Origin: Halorientalis litorea | GTDB lineage: Archaea; Halobacteriota; Halobacteria; Halobacteriales; Haloarculaceae | DNA length: 64,000 nt | Direction of reading: 5' to 3' | NCBI RefSeq assembly: GCF_023028225.1 | Contig: NZ_CP095483.1 | Location: 1 to 64,000 of the forward strand | Shown here: piece by piece, positions 57,613 through 64,000 of the stretch | Layout: each line of letters begins with the position of its first letter | Position numbering within the stretch: position 1 is the first letter of the stretch | Translations under genes and position numbers: made by a program | Notes under the pieces: generated by a model | Databases searched by the model: none | Told to the model about the DNA's origin: nothing | The model's input: only the letters and a program-made list of their open reading frames with translations

Positions 57613-58848
57613 ATGCCTGATCGAGCGCTTTCAACGCCGCTCGACGACAGCTTCGAGCGCTACCTCCAGGACAAAGGGAAAGGCCGCGGCGGCGACGGTG
57701 GGAACTACCGCCGGAACGCCGCCCGCGAACTCGAACGATTCGCGGCGTGGGCCGCAGGCGACGGCGGTGACGACGACTGGGCCGGAATCATCCTGGACGG
57801 TGCCGACCGTGAACCCAGGTTCGGGGACCTCGACGAACGGGTCTTCCGCGAGTACGCCCGCCACCTCGCTGGGGACCGCGGCCTGAAACAGAACACCGTC
57901 CAGACCTACTACGCGTACGTTTCGGCGTGGTGTGGTTGGTGCGTCAACGAGGGGTATCTGGAGTCCCACTACGCCCAGCGAGCCAGCGCGATGGCACCGC
58001 TCCCGGAGGACGACGGCCGCAAACCCGGCGACCAGCAGGCGTGGACCTCCGAACAGCGACACCGACTGACCCGCCACGTCGACGAACAGGCCCGGGACGC
58101 TATCGAGGCGTACACCTCCCTGTCCACAGATGTCGATGAAATCGACACACAGCGCGCTCGCTACACAGCCCTGAAGAAAGCTCGGGACCGGGCACTCGTG
58201 TTCGCCCTCGCGTACACCGCCGTCCGCGTCGGTGAACTGCTCCGGGACCCGAACGACCCGCGTCGACGCGGCGTTCGGTGGGAAGACATCGACCTCGCGG
58301 ACGGGAGTATGGATGTCTACCGGAAGAAACAGCAGTGGGACGCCGCCAGTCTTCCCGACCCCGTCATCTCGCCGCTACGCAGTTACCGGACGCTGCTGGC
58401 CCCACCGACCGAGCGGTGGCCGGTGTTCCCGACGTTCGATCAGCGGACGCTCGCCAACACGGTTCGAGCTGAACTGGCCGACCGCGGCGTCCGCCCTGCG
58501 GCCGTTCAGGAACGACGGGACGCCTCCGCTCGTGACCTACTGTTGGCTCTCGACGCGGATATCCGACCGGAGTCGCTCACGACTGACGGTGCCCGCTCGA
58601 TTCTCGAACGACTTACCGACGACGCCGGTATCGAAATTTCTCGTTCGAAACACGAGTATCTCGCGCCCCACGGCGGCCGCCGCGGAATGGGCGAGGTACT
58701 GGTCCGGGCGTTCGGGTACACCGTCGCCGCCCGATATCTCGACAACTCAGAGGAGATGGTCCGTGAGCGGTACTCTCACATCGAAGCCGGGGAACTCGGT
58801 GACGTCGCGACGGAGGCCCTCGACGAGATCGACGGGAGCGTCCAGTGA
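57613..58848 (+). CDS. Tyrosine recombinase/integrase
   Basis: 411 aa from ATG 57613. N-terminal SAM-like core-binding domain (FERYLQDKGKGRGGDGGNYR, LKQNTVQTYYAYVSAWCGWC). Catalytic domain with Arg in AYTAVRVGELLRD, Lys region YRKKQQW, H-x-x-R in APHGGRRGMGEVL, a His/Asn-like position in ARYLDNSEEMV and the nucleophile Tyr in RERYSHIEAGEL. The set R-K-HxxR-Y is complete, so it may be active. It resembles plasmid- and provirus-borne haloarchaeal integrases. No attachment site pair was identified; the truncated DUF6498 gene lies just upstream. Confidence 0.9.
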   Translation: MPDRALSTPLDDSFERYLQDKGKGRGGDGGNYRRNAARELERFAAWAAGDGGDDDWAGIILDGADREPRFGDLDERVFREYARHLAGDRGLKQNTVQTYYAYVSAWCGWCVNEGYLESHYAQRASAMAPLPEDDGRKPGDQQAWTSEQRHRLTRHVDEQARDAIEAYTSLSTDVDEIDTQRARYTALKKARDRALVFALAYTAVRVGELLRDPNDPRRRGVRWEDIDLADGSMDVYRKKQQWDAASLPDPVISPLRSYRTLLAPPTERWPVFPTFDQRTLANTVRAELADRGVRPAAVQERRDASARDLLLALDADIRPESLTTDGARSILERLTDDAGIEISRSKHEYLAPHGGRRGMGEVLVRAFGYTVAARYLDNSEEMVRERYSHIEAGELGDVATEALDEIDGSVQ

Positions 58849-58899
58849 GCAGAGTCAAACCAGCGGGCTCTCGAACGACAACACGCGCCGGAGTACCAC

Positions 58900-59607
58900 T
58901 CAGCGACTGTCCAGCCAGTCGAACACCCGCTGACGGAGCGTCGCCTCTGCGGCGCGAGAGAACCGGTGGCCCTCACCGGCGAACTTTTCGAGGCATACGT
59001 GCGTATCGAGTGCGGCGGCCGCGTCGAAACTCCCGGCAATCGGCACCACCACGTCGTCGGCTCCGTGGAGTATCGCGACGGGACAGCAAAGCCTCTCCGA
59101 CACGTCTTCGAAGGGGTACCGGTCGAAGTCCTCGAAGAACCGCTCGTCGATGCTGACACCGGTGTCCAACTCGACGGTTCCCTCGCGTTCGACGATGGCC
59201 CGGTAGTCTTCGAATGCCTCGTTACTCGTCACTGGGGCACGCGTGACGACGGCGGTCACTCGCTCGTCCGTCGCGGCCGTGTGGAAGGCGACTTTCCCGC
59301 CGAAACTGGACCCGAACAGGACGTACTCCCGCGGGTCGAAGTGGTCGACGACAGCTTCCAAGTCGGCGAGTTTCGCGGTGAGTGTCTGGTCGACGAACGC
59401 GCCGTCGGACTCGCCACAGCCACGGAAATCGAACCGGACCGCGTTGTAGCCTTCCTCGACTGCGCGCTCACACCTGGTCTCGTAGCTCCCACTCTTGTCG
59501 CTGAGGAAGCCGTGACAGAAGAACAGCCAGTCGTCCGCCGGTGCCTCGTGGTGGACCACCGCGACAGACTCGCCGTCCGCGACGGGGACCCGTTGTGTCG
59601 TCGGCAT
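58900..59607 (-). CDS. Alpha/beta hydrolase (esterase-like)
   Basis: 235 aa from ATG 59607 (MPTTQRVPVADGESVAVVHH). Alpha/beta-hydrolase fold: oxyanion segment LFFCHGFLSDKSGSYE, VRFDFRGCGESDG, nucleophile elbow VLFGSSFGGKVAF, acid in ILHGADDVVVP, and catalytic His in FAGEGHRFSRA. It acts on an ester or similar small substrate; no lid or signal sequence is visible, so it is cytoplasmic. Relatives are often annotated as dienelactone- or serine-aminopeptidase-like. It converges on the integrase gene. Confidence 0.88.
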   Translation of the reverse strand: MPTTQRVPVADGESVAVVHHEAPADDWLFFCHGFLSDKSGSYETRCERAVEEGYNAVRFDFRGCGESDGAFVDQTLTAKLADLEAVVDHFDPREYVLFGSSFGGKVAFHTAATDERVTAVVTRAPVTSNEAFEDYRAIVEREGTVELDTGVSIDERFFEDFDRYPFEDVSERLCCPVAILHGADDVVVPIAGSFDAAAALDTHVCLEKFAGEGHRFSRAAEATLRQRVFDWLDSR

Positions 59608-59669
59608 GGACCGTCTGCGATGGGCCGACACAAGTAGCCTTCGGGCGGTGTCGGGCCTGTGCTGGACCC

Positions 59670-60065
59670 TCAAACAAGCTCTACAGGGAGTCCGTCGACA
59701 GCGGTGAAATCCCTGTCACTGGTCACGACAGGCTCGTTGTACTGTAGCCCTGTCGCAGCGACGACAGCGTCCCCAGTCCCGAGGTCCGGTTTGCTGTCGC
59801 TGGCGATATGTTGCCCTTCCAGCGCGCCCGCCTGTCGTGCAATCGCTTCGTCCATCTCAACCACGGGTTTGTTCGCGACCAACGCCTCGTACTTCCGGGC
59901 GTTCGTGAACGATTCCGACCCCGCACCGACAGCGACGTAGAGTTCCTGCACCACGACCGTCGTGACCCGCAACGGTACGCCGTCCGCTTCGAGTTCTGCC
60001 GCCGTCTCGATGGCTTCCGGGTTCCCTGCGTCGAGGTCGACGAGAAAGTCCGTGTCAAGTATCAT
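59670..60065 (-). CDS. vapC: VapC toxin, PIN-domain ribonuclease
   Basis: 131 aa from ATG 60065. All PIN acidic residues are present: Asp in MILDTDFLVDLDAG, Glu in VVVQELYVAVG, Asp in LGTGDAVVAATG, and Asp in PVVTSDRDFTAV. Family members cleave specific RNAs (often tRNA or rRNA). The start overlaps the stop of the antitoxin gene by 4 bp. Intact, unlike the decayed PIN gene at 37158-37466. Confidence 0.92.
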   Translation of the reverse strand: MILDTDFLVDLDAGNPEAIETAAELEADGVPLRVTTVVVQELYVAVGAGSESFTNARKYEALVANKPVVEMDEAIARQAGALEGQHIASDSKPDLGTGDAVVAATGLQYNEPVVTSDRDFTAVDGLPVELV

Positions 60066-60307
60066 TCGTCGACTTCGACGCCCATCCGCTCGAGTCGTGC
60101 TCTCGTGTCGTCGCTGCTCTGCCGCTCGGCCTGTTCGAGAATTTCCCGGTGTGCCGCCGTGTCGATTACGGCGTCCCCTTCGGCGAAGTTGAGGAGCGTC
60201 CACGCACCGGTGAGCCGCTCTATCGCCTCGGAGAACGTCTCGTCGTCGCGTTTCCGACTCTTGATGTGTTCGTACACGTCGTCGTCGAGTCGGACCTGAT
60301 GGCTCAT
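60062..60307 (-). CDS. vapB: VapB-type antitoxin
   Basis: 81 aa. N-terminal ribbon and helix HQVRLDDDVYEHIKSRKRDDETFSEAIERLTG, the pattern of archaeal VapB antitoxins (DUF217/PF02697-like) with the conserved ESFSE-like DETFSEAIERL. The C-terminal helix ILEQAERQSSDDTRARLERMG would wrap the toxin. Expressed just ahead of vapC with a 4-bp overlap. It should repress its own promoter in the gap 60308-60388. Confidence 0.9.
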   Translation of the reverse strand: MSHQVRLDDDVYEHIKSRKRDDETFSEAIERLTGAWTLLNFAEGDAVIDTAAHREILEQAERQSSDDTRARLERMGVEVDE

Positions 60308-60388
60308 GTGAATACGTCGTTGACAGAGCGTAAAAACCCTGTCGGGGCCCGAGACGGCTATCGCCTGACCGGACGTAGGCGAACGCCC

Positions 60389-60556
60389 TCACCCCCACTC
60401 CTCGACGACGACGGCCTCCGAACTACAGAGGATGCAGGACCCACCGTGACGGATGGCGACCACCTGTCCGCCGCAGTCGAGACAGTGTAACAAACGTCGG
60501 TTCCCCTTCTGTAACTCCTGCCGTATCTCGTCCGTCTGTGGCGGGATGAGTGTCAT
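60389..60556 (-). CDS. Small zinc-ribbon protein next to the aldehyde oxidoreductase gene
   Basis: 55 aa from ATG 60556 (MTLIPPQTDEIRQELQKGNR). Two CxxC pairs, LLHCLDCGGQVVA and SCILCSSEAVVV, form a zinc or iron ribbon. It lies 62 bp downstream of the aldehyde oxidoreductase gene on the same strand. It may be a rubredoxin-like electron carrier or an assembly factor for that enzyme; the spacing of the cysteines is closer to a zinc ribbon than to rubredoxin. Confidence 0.65.
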   Translation of the reverse strand: MTLIPPQTDEIRQELQKGNRRLLHCLDCGGQVVAIRHGGSCILCSSEAVVVEEWG

Positions 60557-60618
60557 ATACGACGGTATCGAAACGTGGGGCTCCGGCCTCAAAATACCTC
60601 GGCGGTGTCACGAAGGCG

Positions 60619-62313
60619 TCAGTCGCCGGCCGCCGTCGACTCGCCGACCGGTTCCCCGAGGCCGGGGACGACGCCGTCCTCGCGCCACCCGCGTGCCTCG
60701 TAGTACTCCCGGATTGCGGCATCGAGGTCGCCCTCGATGTACTCGCGGTAGGGCAAGTCGTCGTCCTCGACGTCGAAGCCCCGCCGGTTGTTGAACGCCC
60801 GTTCGAGTTCGACCACGCGCCCACCCACGTCGAGCAACGTCTCGTAGTCGGCCTCGAAGAGATCAGAGAGACGCTCGGGCGTCATCATTCCGCGGGAGAA
60901 CCGACAGAGGACGCCACAGTCCTCCAGTGCGCGGGCGTTCTCCTGTTTCGCCACGGCCGCGGGCTTGTCTTCGAGTCCCTTCTGTGGGAACGCTTCGTCC
61001 GGGTCGACGAGCGGGTACTCCCACGCGTAGAACGTCGCGTACATGTGGTCGGCACCCCGGTTGGCGACGGCGTAGGCGAGTCCCTGCCCGTGGAGCGTTC
61101 GCCCCTCGTGTGCCGCGAAGTCGAGGTTCTTGACCGTGTAGTCCGTCACGCCGAGTTCCTCGTGACAGCGGGCGATTCCCTCCGCGAGCGTGTCACCGAC
61201 GCCCTCGCGGTGGGCGATTCTCTCCACGAGGTCGTGTATCAGGTCGGTGTTGCCGAACTCGTCCTCGCTGGCGAGATACGCCGCGATGGTGTTCCCACAG
61301 GAGATTGTGTCGACGCCGTAGATGTCACACTGCTCGTTGGACTTCATCACGTCCACGATGTCGTCGACGCCCGCGTTCGACCCGAACGCCATCACCGTTT
61401 CGAACTCCGGCCCTTCCGTCTCGACGCCGCTCTCCTCGTCTTTCGTCGGGAGTTTACACGCGAAGGCACACTGCGAACAGGTCCCCTTCTTGAACTTCTT
61501 CGCCTCGACGCTGTCGCCGTTGATGCCCTCGATGCCCTCGAACTGCCGGGCCGACCAGTACCGCGTCGGCATCCCGTTGACTTCGTTGGCGAGGTCAGTC
61601 ACAGAGGTGGTGCCCTGCCGTTTCATGATGCTATCGGAGGTGGCGGCGTCCCGGTGAACATCCGCCGCCGTCGGACTGATTTCGACCGACGGAGCAGAAT
61701 CACCCTCGAAGGTAATCGCCTTCAGGTTCTTCGCTCCGAGGACGGCACCGAGGCCCCCGCGGCCGAACGCCCGCGACTCGGTCGTCATAATCGAGGCGAA
61801 CCGAACCAGATTCTCGCCGGCCGGGCCGATGCAGGCTATCTGGTCTTCATCGAGACCGTGCTCTCCCGCCATGTAGTCGTCCACCTCGGGGACCGTCGCC
61901 CCGTCGAGTTCCGGGACCGCCTCGAAGGTGACGCCGTCGTCGGTGACGTGGACGGCGAGGAGTTCGTCGCTCTCGCCTTTGATTTCGACCGCACCGTAGC
62001 CAGCCCCCGTGAAGTTCCGCGAGAGGAACCCGCCGGCGTTCGAGGACAACAGACCGCCGGTCAGGGGTGAGACTGCCGTCGCGTTCATCCGGCCGGTGAA
62101 CGACATCTGCGAGTACTGGAGCGGGCCAGTCGTGAAGTAGAGCCTGTTCTGGGCCCCGAGCGGGTCGGCATCGAACGGGAGGCGGTCGAAGGCGAGTTTG
62201 GATGCGACTCCGCGGCCGCCGATGAACGATTCCTGTTCTTCGGTGATGTCTTCCGTGTCCGTGGTCTGTGTACTGAGGTCGATGGAGACAAGTGGACCGC
62301 GAGCGTGTTGCAT
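60619..62313 (-). CDS. Aldehyde ferredoxin oxidoreductase (tungsten-pterin)
   Basis: 564 aa. AOR-family enzyme that oxidises aldehydes to acids with ferredoxin and a tungstopterin. N-terminal domain FIGGRGVASKLAFDRLP, pterin-binding SPLTGGLLSSNAGGFLSRNF and TTESRAFGRGGLGAVLGAKNLKAI. The Fe-S cysteines are CSQCAFACKLP (C-x2-C-x3-C) and DCGVLCRFSRG. A second pterin motif region is GVDTISCGNTIAAYL. Length is slightly under the 600 aa usual for the family. The start at 62313 fits MQHARGPLVSIDLS. A zinc-ribbon gene follows on the same strand. Confidence 0.92.
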   Translation of the reverse strand: MQHARGPLVSIDLSTQTTDTEDITEEQESFIGGRGVASKLAFDRLPFDADPLGAQNRLYFTTGPLQYSQMSFTGRMNATAVSPLTGGLLSSNAGGFLSRNFTGAGYGAVEIKGESDELLAVHVTDDGVTFEAVPELDGATVPEVDDYMAGEHGLDEDQIACIGPAGENLVRFASIMTTESRAFGRGGLGAVLGAKNLKAITFEGDSAPSVEISPTAADVHRDAATSDSIMKRQGTTSVTDLANEVNGMPTRYWSARQFEGIEGINGDSVEAKKFKKGTCSQCAFACKLPTKDEESGVETEGPEFETVMAFGSNAGVDDIVDVMKSNEQCDIYGVDTISCGNTIAAYLASEDEFGNTDLIHDLVERIAHREGVGDTLAEGIARCHEELGVTDYTVKNLDFAAHEGRTLHGQGLAYAVANRGADHMYATFYAWEYPLVDPDEAFPQKGLEDKPAAVAKQENARALEDCGVLCRFSRGMMTPERLSDLFEADYETLLDVGGRVVELERAFNNRRGFDVEDDDLPYREYIEGDLDAAIREYYEARGWREDGVVPGLGEPVGESTAAGD

Positions 62314-62396
62314 ATGGGGTACTCAGTCCGACCGGTATTAAATCTACGAGGGGGTTTCACCCCATCTCGGTTCGAATTTTGTCCGACAGCGGTTCG

Positions 62397-62672
62397 CTAT
62401 CCGGTCTGTTGGTGACGCTCACGCCACTCCCACGCGAGTTCGAGGACCATCCACGCCGACAGCCACACCACGACGGCGGCGAGTACGAGCCACGTCGACG
62501 ACAGTAGATGGAACTGGCGTACCACTGCGACCAACAGTGGATACAGCACCACCACACCGAGTGCTGTGGCGGCCAATCCCGCGGCTCCACAGGAACAGTG
62601 TTTAATTGGCGCGTCCGCTATGCGTCCGGAATACGCTTCTTCGTGGTCCCTGCCGGGAGCGTGCGGGGTCAT
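62397..62672 (-). CDS. Small membrane protein (2 spans)
   Basis: 91 aa. Two spans CGAAGLAATALGVVVLYPLLVAVV and WLVLAAVVVWLSAWMVLELAWEW, with an N-terminal polar tail containing KHCSCG. It lies 83 bp upstream of the aldehyde oxidoreductase start on the same strand and might be cotranscribed with it. No family recognised. Confidence 0.55.
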   Translation of the reverse strand: MTPHAPGRDHEEAYSGRIADAPIKHCSCGAAGLAATALGVVVLYPLLVAVVRQFHLLSSTWLVLAAVVVWLSAWMVLELAWEWRERHQQTG

Positions 62673-63183
62673 ACATTCTGCCTCGTATGTCTCTTAATCA
62701 CGAACATTGATAACGTTTACCGTGGTAAATTACGATAGCTACAGTGCGTATCGCTGAGCGAGTACGAAGGAGAAAAGACAACAAATATGCCATTATAGCA
62801 GTAACGTAAAACAAATTATGGCAATAAAAAATTCGTGCACTTCGTTTTGACCGACAGATAATTAATCGTCCGCGCTACTGTCCCTCTCGCAAAATGCGGG
62901 AGAATAACTGAAACGTCGAAAAATCACCTTCACCGGAATAGATACACTGTCCATCGAACGGAACGTGTACTGACTCCGAGGCGGACCGAACGACTAATTA
63001 CAATCTACCCGAGCAAAGTAGAAAAAGAACATGTACGAAAAAGAACGTGGCACGAGCATCCGCCTCCGACGCGCTGTCCCACCAGTGTGAACGCCCGTTC
63101 AGAAGGGCCGAATAAACGGCGAAGAAGCGGTCAGGAATTTAGGACAAGGTTATTTGATGGGCTTGCTGTAAACGTACCATAGG
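62673..63183. other. AT-rich intergenic stretch
   Basis: 511 bp, distinctly AT-rich at 62740-62860 (for example AAAACAAATTATGGC, AATAAAAAATTCG). No gene recognised. Probably the promoter region of the SMC-like gene; no origin boxes of the TTTCACCGGAAAC type are present. Confidence 0.5.
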
Positions 63184-64000
63184 ATGGGCGTCCAACAGCA
63201 AGAGAACCCAGCGGCGGATTTCCACGTGGAGAAGGTTGGTGGTATCGACGAGACTGACGTGACGGTTTCGGCGGGTGTAACCGTCCTCAGAGGACGGAAC
63301 GCGACGAACCGGACTTCGTTTCTACAGGCCATCATGGCCGTCTGCGGAAGTGACAAGGCTTCGATAAAAGGCGACGCCGACGAGGCACTGGTCGAACTGA
63401 CAACCGGTGACGAGCAGTACACGCGACGCCTCCACCGGCAGAACGGGACAGTCACTGCGACCGGAGAGCCCTATCTGGACGACCCGACGGTCGCCGACCT
63501 CTTTGCGTTCCTCGACGAATCGAACGCGGCACGCCGCGAGGTCGAGCGGGGTGACGACCTTCGGGAGTTACTGATGCGTCCCGTCGACACGGACGAAATA
63601 CAGGCCGAAATCAACGACCTCGTTCAGCAGCGACGACGTGTCGACGAGGAACTCGACGAGATAGACGACCTGAAGGGGGACCTCCCAGCACTCGAAGCGG
63701 AACGCACCCAACTCGAGGAACAGATAGCGGAGAAGCGGCACGAACTGTCGGAGACCGAGGCCGAACTCGATGCACACGACCGGGAAGTCGAAGAGAGCCG
63801 TGAAGAAAAAGACCGTCTCGAAGAGAAACTGGAACACCTCCGGGCAAAGCGGTCCGACTTGGACGACGTTCGGTACGACATCGAGACAGAGCAGGAGAGC
63901 CTCGAAGAACTCCGCCGAGAAGGTGCTGAACTGGAGGAGGAACTGTCCGCCCTCCCGGATACTCCGGTCGGAGACATCGGCGAGATAGAGGCCGAAATCG
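63184..64000 (+). CDS. Archaea-specific SMC-related protein (5' part; runs off the window)
   Basis: Open from ATG 63184 to the window end, 272 codons. The N-terminal ATPase half has TVLRGRNATNRTSFLQAIMA in the place of a P-loop: GRNATNRTS lacks the canonical GxGKS lysine, a form I recall in the haloarchaeal SMC-related (Sph/Asp) family. From about residue 140 a long heptad coiled coil begins (DEIQAEINDLVQQRRRVDEE, EAERTQLEEQIAEKRHELSE). Such genes often adjoin rdfA, a rod-shape determinant, which would lie beyond this window. Role in DNA organisation or cell shape is inferred from family. Confidence 0.85.
   Translation, partial: MGVQQQENPAADFHVEKVGGIDETDVTVSAGVTVLRGRNATNRTSFLQAIMAVCGSDKASIKGDADEALVELTTGDEQYTRRLHRQNGTVTATGEPYLDDPTVADLFAFLDESNAARREVERGDDLRELLMRPVDTDEIQAEINDLVQQRRRVDEELDEIDDLKGDLPALEAERTQLEEQIAEKRHELSETEAELDAHDREVEESREEKDRLEEKLEHLRAKRSDLDDVRYDIETEQESLEELRREGAELEEELSALPDTPVGDIGEIEAEI

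Noticed and set aside
1-64000. CRISPR array or cas genes.
   Set aside because: No regularly spaced identical repeats of 25-40 bp were seen; the origin boxes and dyads are too few and irregularly spaced.

Overview
The window is haloarchaeal. Its proteins are strongly acidic and rich in Asp, Glu and Ala, the coding DNA is GC-rich, and several families are ones I know mainly from Halobacteria: HalX and HalOD1 signalling domains, a Bat-type regulator, DUF7344 winged-helix membrane proteins, Orc1/Cdc6, an archaea-specific SMC-related protein and IS1341-type TnpB. I see no rRNA or tRNA genes and no CRISPR array. ParA, Orc1/Cdc6, two clusters of origin-recognition-like repeats, three toxin-antitoxin modules or remnants, insertion sequences and many broken genes suggest a megaplasmid or secondary replicon. 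I cannot name the genus.

Layout. 0-5.4 kb: parA with a small partner gene behind a repeat-rich leader, a PiT phosphate permease with a universal stress protein, a HalOD1 protein, and orc1/cdc6 with its repeat-bearing origin. 5.4-6.8 kb: a solo tnpB element. 7.2-19.8 kb: small regulators and membrane genes around a nucleotide-sugar set (polysaccharide deacetylase, hexapeptide acetyltransferase, SDR epimerase, DegT aminotransferase, Gfo/Idh dehydrogenase, UDP-sugar 6-dehydrogenase). The set fits synthesis of a UDP-2,3-diacetamido-2,3-dideoxy-uronic acid for surface glycans. 19.9-20.8 kb: a second cluster of the same repeats flanking an AT-rich core, with no cdc6 beside it. 20.9-27.5 kb: small genes, an Lrp regulator, an amidohydrolase and a dabB-dabA inorganic-carbon uptake pair. 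27.8-36.3 kb: a sensory block (two histidine kinases, a Bat-like regulator, a HalX response regulator, winged helices) plus membrane proteins and a Tat lipoprotein.

36.3-50.6 kb is a rearranged zone. It holds a decayed VapBC, a truncated copy of an HTH/MazF module, fragments of what looks like an EfeUOB-like iron locus, a truncated ABC exporter joined to an IS200-type tnpA that carries an amber codon, a truncated HEAT protein, a frameshifted IS6 transposase and a truncated nuclease. Within this zone are two intact units, each preceded by 16-bp palindromes of the form TTTAGG-N4-CCTAAA, which resemble DtxR/SirR/Idr iron-repressor boxes. One is an unknown four-gene operon at 41.6-43.6 kb. The other is an MmgE/PrpD protein, a ComA-like synthase and a histidine phosphatase at 45.3-48.4 kb. 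This putative iron regulon is my best candidate for an undescribed system.

50.8-57.4 kb is a run of uncharacterised membrane proteins, ending in a truncated DUF6498 gene next to a tyrosine recombinase (57.6-58.8 kb). The right end carries an alpha/beta hydrolase, an intact VapBC pair, a tungsten-type aldehyde ferredoxin oxidoreductase with a small zinc-ribbon gene, and the 5' part of an SMC-like gene that runs off the window. DUF names are given from memory of the families and were not checked by search.
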